A stretch of 64,000 nucleotides of DNA from Vibrio proteolyticus NBRC 13287 (lineage in GTDB: Bacteria; Pseudomonadota; Gammaproteobacteria; Enterobacterales; Vibrionaceae): positions 1-64,000 of the forward strand of contig NZ_BATJ01000009.1 of the NCBI RefSeq assembly GCF_000467125.1, in the 5' to 3' direction. Under the pieces are notes generated by a model. That model was given only the letters and a program-made list of their open reading frames with translations, did not search any database and had not been told where the DNA came from. The translations under genes were made by a program, and so were the position numbers. Shown piece by piece: positions 8,019 to 18,086 of this stretch. The stretch's first letter is position 1, and each line of letters starts with the position of its first letter.

Positions 8019-9197
8019 ATGACTGATAAGCACTACTCACTTGATGAAATCCGACTGCGTCTCAATGAACTTGATGACCAGTTGCTTAACCTGTTGTCTG
8101 AACGCCGTCAGATGAGTATTGAAGTAGCGAAAAGCAAAGTGGAAACGTCCAAACCCGTGCGTGATGCGGAGCGTGAGCAGCAGCTATTAGTCAAACTGAT
8201 CAATAACGGTAAAGAAAAGTATCAGCTTGACGCACCGTACATCACTAAAATTTTCCACACCATCATCGAAGACTCCGTTCTGCTGCAACAGGCTTACCTG
8301 CAAAATCTGGCCAACCCACAGCAAAGCCGCAAACCTCTCGCCAGAGTGGCCTTTCTGGGCGCCAAAGGTTCTTATTCACATTTGGCCAGTCGTGAGTACT
8401 TCAGCCGCAAGAACACAGAGTTAATCGAGCTCAACTGCGATCGCTTTAAGGAAGTGACCACGACTGTTGAATCGGGGCATGCCGACTATGGCGTCCTGCC
8501 GATCGAAAACACCAGCTCCGGTTCAATCAATGAAGTATATGATTTGTTGCAGCACACGACACTGTACATCGTCGGCGAACTGACGCTGCCGATTGAGCAT
8601 TGCCTGCTGGCCACCAAATACATTCGCCTGGAACACATCAAAACGCTGTATTCACACCCTCAGCCACATCAGCAATGCAGCGAGTTTCTTAGTCGCCTGG
8701 ACGGTGTCACGCTGGAGTCGTGTGCCAGTACCGCCGACGCAATGCAAAAGGTCAAAGAACTGAATCGCGATGACATCGCCGCTATCGGTAATGCCTCCAG
8801 CGGCAAACTGTATGGGCTGCAGCCCATACAAGGCAACGTCGCTAACCAGACCGAAAACCACACCCGCTTCATCGTGGTGGCACGTAAGCCAGTTGAAGTC
8901 TCGACGCAGATCCCAGCCAAAACCACATTGATCATGTCTACGTCACAACAGGCGGGTTCTCTGGTTGAAACTCTGTTGGTTCTGCAACGTTACGGCATCA
9001 ATATGACCAAGCTGGAATCGCGCCCGATCATGGGTAACCCGTGGGAAGAGATGTTTTACGTGGATCTTGAAGCACACCTGGACTCAGACGGTATGCAACA
9101 GGCATTGGCGGAACTGACGAAAATAACCAAGCATTTGAAAGTACTAGGATGTTACCCAATCGAAAACGTCAAACCGACTCAGGTTCAGCTTCAATAA
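8019..9197 (+). CDS. pheA: Bifunctional chorismate mutase / prephenate dehydratase (P-protein)
   Basis: Converts chorismate to prephenate and then to phenylpyruvate, the committed steps to phenylalanine. 392 aa in three parts: AroQ-type chorismate mutase (about 1-90, LRLNELDDQLLNLLSERR), prephenate dehydratase (about 105-285, with ENTSSGSINEVYDLL) and a C-terminal ACT domain (about 297-380) bearing the Phe-feedback motifs GSLVETL and ESRP. Transcribed behind its own leader and attenuator. It starts 14 bp after the attenuator, with SD AAGGA. Confidence 0.97.
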   Translation: MTDKHYSLDEIRLRLNELDDQLLNLLSERRQMSIEVAKSKVETSKPVRDAEREQQLLVKLINNGKEKYQLDAPYITKIFHTIIEDSVLLQQAYLQNLANPQQSRKPLARVAFLGAKGSYSHLASREYFSRKNTELIELNCDRFKEVTTTVESGHADYGVLPIENTSSGSINEVYDLLQHTTLYIVGELTLPIEHCLLATKYIRLEHIKTLYSHPQPHQQCSEFLSRLDGVTLESCASTADAMQKVKELNRDDIAAIGNASSGKLYGLQPIQGNVANQTENHTRFIVVARKPVEVSTQIPAKTTLIMSTSQQAGSLVETLLVLQRYGINMTKLESRPIMGNPWEEMFYVDLEAHLDSDGMQQALAELTKITKHLKVLGCYPIENVKPTQVQLQ

Positions 9198-9372
9198 GTT
9201 TAACTTAGTCATAGAATTCCCCATTCATTGCTGACACTTATCCATATAACTTTTACCATCAGGCCTACTTGGTTGCATATTGGATAAGTGCTCAGCTTTT
9301 TGTACAAAAGTACAGCTCTTTCATTCTGATAGGCGGTTTACCTAACACTTAAGATAGGCCCTACCTACCCGT

Positions 9373-10416
9373 ATGAAGTTAAAATACGTCTTGTTATTCC
9401 CGGCTCTGCTGAGCCCGTTCGCAGCTGCTCAAACGCAAAACCTCAACATGTACCTGTGGGAAGACACTTTGTCTCAGCGGGTCATCGACCAGTGGCAACA
9501 AGAACATAAAGCGACATTAACCACCTCGCACTTTGACAACGACGACGAGCGCAGTCTGTTGATGCTAAAAGGGGTGCAGCTTCCATTCGATATTGTGGTG
9601 CTCGATAATGTCTCGGCGCAAATTTATGCCCGTCAGGGTTCGTTTATTGATCTGTCAGACATACCAAACCGTCAGCACAACGCGTCCATCTGGAATCAGG
9701 CTTGCGGTACTCACGCGGTGCCCTATTTCTGGGGCACCGTCGGCTACGTATACCGCAAAGATAAAGTCACCAAACCGCCTCAGACCTGGCAAGAGTTCAT
9801 GCACCCACCGGCCTCGCTCACTCAACACATCGGGATGATCACCGACAGTGTCGAAACCCTGTTACCCAGCCTTTACGCACAGGGGACATCGCCCTTCACC
9901 GGCAGTGAAGACAAACTCAAACAGGCTTACGAGGATTTGAAACCGTTCAATCATAACGTGTTGACTTACGAATACGTGCTCAGTTATGTGCGAAGCCACC
10001 AAAGTGCAGAAGAACTACACATGGCACTCGCCTACAGTGGTGACCACTATTCGCTGAACCGTTCTTTCTCGGGTGATAAATGGGCGTTCGCCCGGCCACA
10101 AGGTCAGGCATTCATCTGGGTAGACTGCCTGGCCGTCAGCAACCACTCACAAAATAAATCGTTGGCAAAGTCTTTTATAAACTTTTTGCTAGATCCCAAC
10201 ATTGCTGCAAAAAATGCAATTGATATCAGGGCTGCGACGCCAAATTTAAGCGCATTGAAACTACTTCCAGACTATTATGTTAATGATACATCATTGTTTT
10301 TGTCGCAAGATCAAATTGACCACGGACTCATCGATGCTGAGCTGTCAAATTCAAACATAGGCCTAAGAGCCAAAATAATAAACAGTATAATTAAACGTCA
10401 TGAAGCTAAATACTAG
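9373..10416 (+). CDS. nspS: Periplasmic polyamine-binding protein NspS
   Basis: 347 aa, PotD-like extracellular solute-binding protein with a cleavable signal peptide (cut near AAA-Q, residue 20) and no lipobox. In V. cholerae NspS binds norspermidine or spermidine and signals to MbaA rather than feeding a transporter. The same job is inferred here because the next gene is an mbaA homologue whose start overlaps this gene by 17 bp, and no ABC permease or ATPase is nearby. The last 60 codons are more AT-rich than the rest. Gene identity is strong; ligand preference is inferred. Confidence 0.9.
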   Translation: MKLKYVLLFPALLSPFAAAQTQNLNMYLWEDTLSQRVIDQWQQEHKATLTTSHFDNDDERSLLMLKGVQLPFDIVVLDNVSAQIYARQGSFIDLSDIPNRQHNASIWNQACGTHAVPYFWGTVGYVYRKDKVTKPPQTWQEFMHPPASLTQHIGMITDSVETLLPSLYAQGTSPFTGSEDKLKQAYEDLKPFNHNVLTYEYVLSYVRSHQSAEELHMALAYSGDHYSLNRSFSGDKWAFARPQGQAFIWVDCLAVSNHSQNKSLAKSFINFLLDPNIAAKNAIDIRAATPNLSALKLLPDYYVNDTSLFLSQDQIDHGLIDAELSNSNIGLRAKIINSIIKRHEAKY

Positions 10417-12757
10417 GATACTGCTACTGGTTGCTCCGGTTATCCTGCTCAGTGCAGCAGTATCAGGTTACACTATTTACAACGGCCAGAGAGATGCGCT
10501 GATCAAGCTGGAAGACAGCTACCTTCAGCTCAACATGGAAAAGCTGGCCGGTCACTTTCGGCAGTCGGTTTCTTTGCTGAACAGTTATTCGTTTACCCTG
10601 ACCAAGAGTGACATCATTCGCCATTATGTGGCCAACAGCGATAATCCCTATCGCCAGTTTGAACTGATCGAAAATCTGCAAGACACCATCGCCAATCTTC
10701 AGGCCTCTCAGCAATCCTTTACCGGCATCGCCATTCTGGATGATAAAAAACGTCCCCAGTATTACGCCGACAACAGCAATGAGCCGTTCGCCAAACTCGA
10801 TCCGTCTATTCTTGAATACGTTGAACAGACATACGACGCCACCAGCCACACTTCTCACATCGGCTACACCCAAAATGGACAGGGTGACGGCGTATTGGTC
10901 CGCTATGATGCCCTCGACAAACGCACATTGTCGTCGCCACTGAGCTACAACAAGAACGAGCTTTTTTTTGTGGTTGTATCGGTGTCACTCGATGCATTCA
11001 ACCGGCTGCGTAATCAAATTGAGTTCGATAATCAGAGCAGCATTTTCTTCACACCTGAGCCGCTGGCACAAGCCGGCACGCAAACACATACCGTCAAACT
11101 GCTGAACGATTTCTACGCCACGCTGGACCCGGCTCATTATCTGATCCGCAACAAACTCAACAAAGTCAGCCAGAACCTGGCAATCGCGTTCGGCCTGTCA
11201 TCCATTACCACGGTGCTGCTGTTGTTGTTTCTGCTGTATCGTCATGTTATCCGCCCTATCAGCACTCTGGAACGCCAGTTACGGGAAGTGGAAGGTCACA
11301 AACGCAAGAACATTGAACGACTGCACAGCAATGACGAAATCGGCCGTCTGTCATCGCGCTTTTATGATATGTATCAGGAGCTGGATTCCACCTATCAGAA
11401 GACCAAAGTGCTAGCCGAAAATGATCATCTGACGCAACTGGCCAACCGCCATCAGTTTCAGGCGTACGCAGAACGCGCTCTGGCCAACCAGTTTCAGAAC
11501 CGTTATGTCTGGGTGTTGTATATTGATCTGGATAACTTCAAGTATGTGAATGACAAATACGGTCATCAGGTCGGCGACTCTCTGCTGGTCAGTTTCGCGA
11601 AACACATCACGGCACTGTGTGAGCAATTCCAGAGTAAATACCCGGTCAAGTGTCTGGCATCCCGCCTGTCCGGTGATGAATTTGCTGTGTTCATCTCTAC
11701 GCCTCGGGCACATCAGGTTGAACATGTTGCCGAAGAGTTTGCCGCCCAGGTGATTGAGCCCATCGCCAGTGGCAAACGGTCACTGCTGAAAAACTTCCCC
11801 ATTACCGCCAGTATCGGCATTGCCACGTATCCTAAAGACGGCAAAGAAGTCGCTAAGCTGTTATCCAATGCCGATACGGCCATGTACCAGGCTAAGAAAG
11901 CCGGTAAAAACCAGATTGCTTACTACTCGGAAGATCTGGCCCGTGCTGGTCAGCGTCGTACTCAGATTGAACGCGCGCTGCGCAGTGGCCATTTTGATGA
12001 TGAGTTCTATCTGGTCTACCAACCCTATTTTAAGCATAACGGTGCCCAAATTGCCGGGGTGGAAGCACTGCTGCGCTGGGAGTCCGAGCAGCTTGGCAGC
12101 ATTCCTCCCAGTGAGTTCATCCCAATTGCCGAGCAGATTGGTCTGTTCGGTGCCATCGACCGCTGGGTGATCAGCGCTGCATTTAAAGACTTCCATGACT
12201 TGCAGGCCATGTTTCGTGAAGCCATCAACCTGTCGATCAACCTCTCGTCTGCCGAACTCGATTCACTGCAACTGGCGAACTTTATTCACCACGAAGCTCA
12301 GCATTATAACGTGGAACCCAACCTAATTGATTTTGAAATCACCGAAACCTTTGCAGCCGACTCGCAAAGTTTTCCTCTGTTACACGAACTGTCTCTGTTA
12401 GGATACAAGCTGGCGATCGATGATTTCGGGTCCGGTTACACGTCCATCAAACAGCTGGTGCAGTACCCGGTACAGAAAATCAAACTGGATCGTTTCTTCC
12501 TTGAAACCCTGCTTGCGACCAATAACAAGAAAGTCATCAAACCTCTGGTTGAATTGTGTCAGTCCCAGGCAATGCAAGTCACCGCAGAAGGGATCGAAAC
12601 GGAAGAGATGCGCCAGTGGCTGTCTGAGTACAACTGCGATTACATGCAAGGTTTCTTGTTTGGTGAACCCATGCCACTCAGCCAGTTGCGCCAGTGGAGT
12701 GAACACAACCAAGGAACCTCAGATGTTAATCAAGAAAGTCATCGTAGCTTCGCTTAA
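10400..12757 (+). CDS. mbaA: Membrane GGDEF-EAL protein MbaA
   Basis: 785-aa inner-membrane protein that controls c-di-GMP in response to polyamine-loaded NspS and represses biofilm genes in V. cholerae. TM1 lies at about 5-25, then a periplasmic sensor region, TM2 at about 255-280 ([20 protein letters not shown]) and a HAMP-like linker. The GGDEF domain has SGDEF in place of GGDEF and no obvious upstream RxxD inhibitory site. The EAL domain keeps its catalytic motifs: [41 protein letters not shown] working phosphodiesterase is therefore predicted; cyclase activity is uncertain. Translation is probably coupled to nspS. Confidence 0.92.
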   Translation: MKLNTRILLLVAPVILLSAAVSGYTIYNGQRDALIKLEDSYLQLNMEKLAGHFRQSVSLLNSYSFTLTKSDIIRHYVANSDNPYRQFELIENLQDTIANLQASQQSFTGIAILDDKKRPQYYADNSNEPFAKLDPSILEYVEQTYDATSHTSHIGYTQNGQGDGVLVRYDALDKRTLSSPLSYNKNELFFVVVSVSLDAFNRLRNQIEFDNQSSIFFTPEPLAQAGTQTHTVKLLNDFYATLDPAHYLIRNKLNKVSQNLAIAFGLSSITTVLLLLFLLYRHVIRPISTLERQLREVEGHKRKNIERLHSNDEIGRLSSRFYDMYQELDSTYQKTKVLAENDHLTQLANRHQFQAYAERALANQFQNRYVWVLYIDLDNFKYVNDKYGHQVGDSLLVSFAKHITALCEQFQSKYPVKCLASRLSGDEFAVFISTPRAHQVEHVAEEFAAQVIEPIASGKRSLLKNFPITASIGIATYPKDGKEVAKLLSNADTAMYQAKKAGKNQIAYYSEDLARAGQRRTQIERALRSGHFDDEFYLVYQPYFKHNGAQIAGVEALLRWESEQLGSIPPSEFIPIAEQIGLFGAIDRWVISAAFKDFHDLQAMFREAINLSINLSSAELDSLQLANFIHHEAQHYNVEPNLIDFEITETFAADSQSFPLLHELSLLGYKLAIDDFGSGYTSIKQLVQYPVQKIKLDRFFLETLLATNNKKVIKPLVELCQSQAMQVTAEGIETEEMRQWLSEYNCDYMQGFLFGEPMPLSQLRQWSEHNQGTSDVNQESHRSFA

Positions 12758-13256
12758 TCCAGCTAAAATCAATGCGGTAAAAAGTGCCTTTGCCAGCGCC
12801 TTCGGCCAACAAGCCTTTGAGTTTGTCGGCGTCAGTGTGCCGAGCGAAGTGGCCGACCAACCGATGACCGATGAAGAAACCCGTGCCGGTGCGCTCAATC
12901 GAGTGCGCAACGCCAAACAGATCATTGACGACGGCGATTACTACGTCGGCCTGGAAGCGGGGATTGAAGGTGGTGTAACGTTCGCCTGGATGGTGATTGA
13001 ATCGCCGACACAGCGTGGCGAATCTCGCTCAGCCAGCCTGATGTTGCCGCCGAAAGTGCTGGAAAAACTCGCTCAGGCAAATGAACTGGGTGATGTCATG
13101 GACGAAGTGTTTGGCACTGACAACATTAAGCAAAAAGGCGGCGCGATCGGTTTGCTGACTCAGCACCAGCTCACCCGAAGCTCGGTCTATCATCAGGCTT
13201 TAATCTTGGCTCTGATCCCATTCACAAACCCGGAACACTTTCCCGCCAACTTATAA
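12723..13256 (+). CDS. yjjX: Inosine/xanthosine triphosphatase YjjX
   Basis: House-cleaning nucleotide phosphatase that hydrolyses ITP and XTP so that deaminated purines do not enter RNA or DNA. 177 aa with the family N-terminus [18 protein letters not shown] and the [10 protein letters not shown] loop. The open frame runs far upstream inside mbaA, but the start is set at the ATG at 12723, preceded by AAGGAACC. It overlaps the end of mbaA by 35 bp, so the genes are probably co-transcribed. Confidence 0.93.
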   Translation: MLIKKVIVASLNPAKINAVKSAFASAFGQQAFEFVGVSVPSEVADQPMTDEETRAGALNRVRNAKQIIDDGDYYVGLEAGIEGGVTFAWMVIESPTQRGESRSASLMLPPKVLEKLAQANELGDVMDEVFGTDNIKQKGGAIGLLTQHQLTRSSVYHQALILALIPFTNPEHFPANL

Positions 13257-13261
13257 CGCAC

Positions 13262-13291
13262 AAAAAACGCCAGTATTCACTGGCGTTTTTT
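13262..13291. terminator. Bidirectional terminator between yjjX and trpR
   Basis: 8-bp stem ACGCCAGT / ACTGGCGT with loop ATTC, flanked by A5 on the left and T6 on the right, so it can end transcripts of both convergent genes. Confidence 0.92.
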
Positions 13292-13294
13292 GTT

Positions 13295-13594
13295 TCAGTC
13301 TTGCTTGAGAATCAGCCGGGCAATCTGCCGTCGCTCAGTGTCCGATTTGGCCTTCAGTTCGTTGGACCCACGGGTAATGGTGGCGATCCCCACTCCCAAC
13401 ATCTGACTGATCTGGCGCTGTGATTTCTCACCTTTGAGTAGCTCAGAGACTATATTCAGCCTCGCCACCAAAGCTTCACGCTCATCCGGTGTCATCATCA
13501 TGGTCAATAACAGCGTATGTTGGTCGTCGGCGGCCGCGTCTTTGACTAAATCCATCAGCTGTTGCCAGTCAGTGTAATCGGGTTCTAACGACAT
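13295..13594 (-). CDS. trpR: Trp operon repressor TrpR
   Basis: 99-aa DNA-binding repressor activated by tryptophan. The all-helical fold and helix-turn-helix are clear (SQRQISQMLGVGIATITRGSNEL), as is the tryptophan-pocket region MTPDEREALVARLNIV. It lies 58 bp downstream of slt on the same strand, as in E. coli (slt-trpR). A perfect inverted repeat occupies its leader. Confidence 0.96.
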   Translation of the reverse strand: MSLEPDYTDWQQLMDLVKDAAADDQHTLLLTMMMTPDEREALVARLNIVSELLKGEKSQRQISQMLGVGIATITRGSNELKAKSDTERRQIARLILKQD

Positions 13595-13601
13595 AGGCTC
13601 A

Positions 13602-13633
13602 CTCTACAATAATTCAACGCCACTATTGTAGAG
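13602..13633 (-). promoter_or_regulatory. Inverted repeat in the trpR leader
   Basis: Two perfect 10-bp arms, CTCTACAATA (13602-13611) and TATTGTAGAG (13624-13633), separated by 12 bp, end 7 bp before the trpR start codon. It lacks the CTAG core of the E. coli trp operator. It may be a divergent TrpR operator (autoregulation) or an RNA hairpin that hides the ribosome-binding site. Confidence 0.5.
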
Positions 13634-13652
13634 CTTTCGCCGCTCAATGGAA

Positions 13653-15602
13653 TCAATATTTTGTACGCAGCTCGCCCGGTTTGAGGAAATCACCGGCTCC
13701 GCCAGTCAAGTCGCGGTAATAGGTCTCAAACATCAAAATGTTCTGCACATAGCCACGGGTTTCACGAAACGGAATGATTTCAATAAACGCGAATGCATCC
13801 AGCTCACCGGCACTGCGCTGACGCCATTGCTTAACCCTGCCCGGTCCGGCATTGTAGGCAGCGAACGCAAAAATCCGGTTATTGTCGTACTGCTCCAACA
13901 GCCCATTGAGATAAGTACTGCCGATTTCAATATTTTTGCTGACATTGTACAACTCGTCCGCACCGGCGTAACTAAGCTGGTACTTCTTCGCCGTGTGTTT
14001 GGCGGTAGCCGGCATGATTTGCATGATGCCACGCGCTCCAACCGGTGAGCGGGCCTCTGAGTCGAGTGCACTCTCCTGGCGCGCCACCGACATTAAGGTG
14101 ATCGGATCGATATTGTGCTTCTTGCCATAAAAGTTAAACCACCACTGATGAGCGAGCGGGAAACGCAGCTTCATGTTGTTCCACATTTTGGCAGAGATAG
14201 AACCGGTCACGGTCAAGTGGTGCCAGTGCTGACTGGCGGCGTACGCGGTTAACATCTCTTTTTCAGCCTGAGTCGAACGATACAGCAACCAGCGCCATTC
14301 GCTTTTGGCGGCGGCAATTTTATCGCGAGCTATCAACTCCTGGATACGTGCCAGAGCCGCTTGATAAGGCGCCACCGCTTGACGATCAAGTGTCACGTTC
14401 GTGACCGGGTACTCAAACGGCTTGCCAAGTTGTTTGGACGCCGCCGCGCTGTAGAAGTCGCGTTTACCGAGCAGCTTTTCCAATGTTGCTGTGCCCTGCT
14501 CTTTTTTCCCTAGAGCAATGTCTGTACGTCCTTGCCAGTACTGCCAACGCATATCCTGTTTGAGCGATTCTGGTAAAACGGTAATCCAACTTTGCACCGC
14601 CTTCCAGTCAGCCTCCTGAATAGAGAGACGAATGCGTCGCTCAATCAAATCCCCATTCTGCGAACTGCGGACCATTTTATCCCGCCACGCCGCTGCGGTT
14701 GATGAATCCGTATTCATCAGCCGCAGTGCAATGAAATCCGCCATCTCCTGACGCTGTTCTGCGCTGAATTTCTGCGTGGTCATCACCGACTCATAGGCAC
14801 GCTGAACCGCTTCCGGGTCGCGGCGGGCCCACTGTTCCAGAGAACGTTTCACTAACCGGCGGTTATGTTCACTGGCGCTGTGTGATGCGGCGTAGCTTTG
14901 CACCGACTGTGGTTTCGCCAGCAAATCCTGCATGGCTTTCGCGGTTTGTTTGGCGTCGTTGCTTTTGAGCTGTTTTTGCAGGTAACTCAGTAACGCGCTG
15001 TTACGATTATCGAATGCCAGCAGCATTCGCTGCATCACTAACTCGTCCGTTTTGTAGCCTGCTTTATCCCAGACACTGAACAGTGGATCACACGCATCAG
15101 ACACACTGTGTCCATTGAGCCACATCTGTTTAGCGCCATCAAACGCTTCCTGCTTTTTGCCCGTTTTGTATTTGGCGTAATAGTAATAGCACTGATAAGT
15201 TTCACCAGACGGAAGCTGTGGCTGGAAAGTTAAGAACGTCTGCCATTGCTGCTGACGGGCAAGTGCCGCCAGGTACGGAGCACTGACTCGTGCCGAGAAA
15301 GGAAACTCCTTGTGTTCAGCGATAAAACTTGTCACCTCACTCGGACTCTTGTCACCAAGATCAATCAAAAAGGTCCGATAATCGACGTACGGGGTCAGTG
15401 GATAATCGGCAATTTTGTAACGCATCCGTTGATACGCATCGACCTCTTTAGCGTCCAGAAGCGTCTGCGCCTGATCGTAAAGTTTACGTTGGGTTTCCAG
15501 TGCTTTATCAGAGTTTGCCCACGCGGTACCGCTGGCCAGTGATGCGATCACCACCACCGACGAAAGAATGCTTTGCGGTTTTGAAAAACTCGTTCGCGTC
15601 AT
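13653..15602 (-). CDS. slt: Soluble lytic murein transglycosylase Slt70
   Basis: Periplasmic exo-lytic transglycosylase of 649 aa that processes glycan strands to 1,6-anhydro-muropeptides. Signal peptide about residues 1-29 (cut after AWA), then the long alpha-helical U- and L-domains, and a C-terminal SLT domain with catalytic Glu in VARQESALDS, then GARGIMQIMPATA and FAAYNAGPGRVKQW. SD GGATGAGAGG precedes the ATG. Confidence 0.95.
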   Translation of the reverse strand: MTRTSFSKPQSILSSVVVIASLASGTAWANSDKALETQRKLYDQAQTLLDAKEVDAYQRMRYKIADYPLTPYVDYRTFLIDLGDKSPSEVTSFIAEHKEFPFSARVSAPYLAALARQQQWQTFLTFQPQLPSGETYQCYYYYAKYKTGKKQEAFDGAKQMWLNGHSVSDACDPLFSVWDKAGYKTDELVMQRMLLAFDNRNSALLSYLQKQLKSNDAKQTAKAMQDLLAKPQSVQSYAASHSASEHNRRLVKRSLEQWARRDPEAVQRAYESVMTTQKFSAEQRQEMADFIALRLMNTDSSTAAAWRDKMVRSSQNGDLIERRIRLSIQEADWKAVQSWITVLPESLKQDMRWQYWQGRTDIALGKKEQGTATLEKLLGKRDFYSAAASKQLGKPFEYPVTNVTLDRQAVAPYQAALARIQELIARDKIAAAKSEWRWLLYRSTQAEKEMLTAYAASQHWHHLTVTGSISAKMWNNMKLRFPLAHQWWFNFYGKKHNIDPITLMSVARQESALDSEARSPVGARGIMQIMPATAKHTAKKYQLSYAGADELYNVSKNIEIGSTYLNGLLEQYDNNRIFAFAAYNAGPGRVKQWRQRSAGELDAFAFIEIIPFRETRGYVQNILMFETYYRDLTGGAGDFLKPGELRTKY

Positions 15603-15864
15603 GCGCCTCTCATCCTATAGTTTATTCAGTTTAATAACGCCTCTCATTACCCTAATTCTAGGGAAAAATGTAAAGCATTCGGATGTAAATTAGCTGTAAA
15701 TAATCATAAATTCATAAAAGTGCGACATATGCACTCAACGACGTATTATTTCACACCATGAAACAGCGAAATTCACTTTCCTTCACATTCAGGAGGTAAC
15801 AAAACGCAGGGCTTTGGTATAAAATGTTGCCTTTACTTGGTTTTAAACTTAGGAACGATCGGCA

Positions 15865-17532
15865 ATGGCTGAATACGTATATACCATGTCGCGGGTGAGC
15901 AAAATCGTGCCACCTAAGCGCCAAATTCTGAAAGACATCTCTCTAAGCTTCTTCCCGGGTGCAAAAATCGGTGTTCTTGGCCTTAATGGTGCAGGTAAAT
16001 CGACCCTGCTGCGCATCATGGCAGGCATTGATACTGACATTGATGGTGAAGCGCGTCCGCAGCCAGGCCTTAATGTGGGCTACCTGCCTCAGGAACCGGT
16101 TCTGGACGAATCCAAAACCGTACGTGAAGTCGTCGAAGAAGCCGTTTCTGATGTGGCAGACGCACTAAAGCGTCTTGATGCGGTATATGCAGCTTACGCA
16201 GAAGACGGCGCAGACTTCGATGCACTGGCCAAAGAGCAGGGTGAACTGGAAGCGCTGATCCAGGCCAAAGACGGTCACAACCTCGACAACACACTCGAAC
16301 GCGCGGCAGACGCCCTGCGTCTCCCGGAGTGGGATCAGAAGATCGCCCATCTTTCTGGTGGTGAACGCCGCCGTGTCGCGATTTGCCGTTTGCTGCTTGA
16401 AAAACCAGACATGCTGCTGCTCGACGAACCAACCAACCACCTGGACGCAGAGTCCGTGGCCTGGCTGGAACGTTTCCTGGTCGACTACACCGGAACCGTC
16501 GTTGCGATTACCCACGACCGTTACTTCCTCGACAATGCTGCGGGCTGGATTCTGGAACTGGACCGTGGTGAAGGTATCCCATGGGAAGGCAACTACACCT
16601 CGTGGTTAGAGCAGAAAGATGCGCGTCTGCAGCAAGAAGCGTCTCAGGAAAAAGCTCGTCAAAAGACCATCGAGAAAGAACTGGAGTGGGTACGTCAGAA
16701 CCCGAAAGGTCGTCAGGCCAAATCCAAAGCGCGTATGGCCCGCTTTGAGGAACTGCAGAACACTGACCACCAGAAACGGAATGAAACCAACGAACTGTTT
16801 ATCCCACCAGGTGAACGTCTGGGTGACAAAGTCATTGAAGTGAAAAACCTGACTAAGTCATTCGATGGACGCGTCCTGATTGATGACCTGTCGTTCAATA
16901 TGCCCAAAGGGGCGATCGTCGGCATTATCGGTGCCAACGGTGCGGGTAAATCGACCCTGTTCAAGATGCTGAGCGGCACCGAGCAACCGGATTCAGGCAG
17001 CATCGAAATGGGAGATACGGTGAAGCTGGCGTCTGTTGAGCAGTTCCGCGACTCAATGAACGATAAGAACACCGTATTCCAGGAAATTTCGGAAGGCGCT
17101 GACATCATCAAGATCAACAACTTTGAAATTCCGGCGCGCGCCTACTGTTCGCGCTTCAACTTCAAAGGCTCAGATCAGCAGAAAGTCATCGGCGAGCTGT
17201 CTGGTGGTGAACGTAACCGTGTCCACCTGGCCAAACTGCTGAAAGCAGGCGGCAACGTCCTGTTGCTCGACGAACCGACCAACGATCTGGACGTAGAAAC
17301 CCTGCGTGCACTGGAAGAAGCTCTGCTGGAATTCCCTGGCTGTGCCATGGTGATCTCGCACGACCGTTGGTTCCTCGACCGTATCGCGACGCACATCATC
17401 GACTACCGTGATGAAGGTCAGGTGAACTTCTACGAAGGGAACTACACCGAGTACATGGATTGGCTGAAGAAAACCTTGGGCCCTGAAGCAGCAGAACCAC
17501 ACCGCATCAAGTACAAACGTATTGCGAAATAA
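15865..17532 (+). CDS. ettA: Energy-dependent translational throttle protein EttA
   Basis: ABC-F ATPase without membrane domains that binds the ribosomal E site and gates the first elongation step according to ATP/ADP ratio. 555 aa with two ABC modules: Walker A GLNGAGKST and GANGAGKST, signatures LSGGERRRV and LSGGERNRV, Walker B LLLDEPTNHL and LLLDEPTNDL. The inter-domain linker is rich in Lys, Arg and Glu. Divergent from slt across a 262-bp gap. Confidence 0.97.
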   Translation: MAEYVYTMSRVSKIVPPKRQILKDISLSFFPGAKIGVLGLNGAGKSTLLRIMAGIDTDIDGEARPQPGLNVGYLPQEPVLDESKTVREVVEEAVSDVADALKRLDAVYAAYAEDGADFDALAKEQGELEALIQAKDGHNLDNTLERAADALRLPEWDQKIAHLSGGERRRVAICRLLLEKPDMLLLDEPTNHLDAESVAWLERFLVDYTGTVVAITHDRYFLDNAAGWILELDRGEGIPWEGNYTSWLEQKDARLQQEASQEKARQKTIEKELEWVRQNPKGRQAKSKARMARFEELQNTDHQKRNETNELFIPPGERLGDKVIEVKNLTKSFDGRVLIDDLSFNMPKGAIVGIIGANGAGKSTLFKMLSGTEQPDSGSIEMGDTVKLASVEQFRDSMNDKNTVFQEISEGADIIKINNFEIPARAYCSRFNFKGSDQQKVIGELSGGERNRVHLAKLLKAGGNVLLLDEPTNDLDVETLRALEEALLEFPGCAMVISHDRWFLDRIATHIIDYRDEGQVNFYEGNYTEYMDWLKKTLGPEAAEPHRIKYKRIAK

Positions 17533-17551
17533 TCCTGCTTGTATTTTGTGC

Positions 17552-17580
17552 AAAGGCCGCTATCATAGCGGCCTTTATTC
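17552..17580 (+). terminator. ettA terminator
   Basis: 12-bp inverted arms AAAGGCCGCTAT / ATAGCGGCCTTT around a single central C, followed by a short T-rich stretch, 19 bp after the ettA stop. Confidence 0.8.
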
Positions 17581-17701
17581 TTTGCGGTGACAAAATCCGC
17601 GAGACGTCAGACTCCATGCTCCTTTTCGGAGTAACGACACATCGTATAAAGGTGTGGTTTGCTATGCTGTTAGCAATACTCACTCAGTAAGGTGCATTCA
17701 G

Positions 17702-18076
17702 ATGGAACGACGTCGTTTTTCACGCGTGATTTATCAGGCGCCTGCACAGCTCCGGCAGGGAGACGTGACCCTGGATGGTAAAATCCACGATCTGTCTCTC
17801 CACGGGTTACTCCTGTCTGTCGATGCGGACATAACCCAACTTAACGCAGACGCTACCGTAGATATTCAGTTTTCGCTTCCTGACAGTGATGTCTCTATCG
17901 GCTTGGTTGCCAAAGTGGTTAGTATGAATAGCAATATGCTCCGTGCCAGCATTGATCATATTGATATTGAAAGTATCGGACACTTGAAGCGGTTGGTCGA
18001 ACTCAATGTCGGTGACGACGCTCTGTTACACAGAGAGCTGAAACACCTGACAGATTTAGGCGATAACGCCGAGTAG
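17702..18076 (+). CDS. PilZ domain protein (PlzA-like)
   Basis: 124 aa and essentially a lone PilZ domain. Both c-di-GMP-binding motifs are visible: the Arg-rich switch RRRFSR at residues 3-8 and DLSLHG (DxSxxG) near residue 29. The frame runs 16 codons further upstream, but the ATG at 17702 puts the RxxxR motif at the extreme N-terminus, as in single-domain PilZ proteins. By position it corresponds to V. cholerae PlzA (VC0697, from memory). It ends 10 bp before the M23 peptidase gene, so the two are probably co-transcribed. The downstream partner is unknown. Confidence 0.85.
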   Translation: MERRRFSRVIYQAPAQLRQGDVTLDGKIHDLSLHGLLLSVDADITQLNADATVDIQFSLPDSDVSIGLVAKVVSMNSNMLRASIDHIDIESIGHLKRLVELNVGDDALLHRELKHLTDLGDNAE

Positions 18077-18086
18077 CACACCCGAG

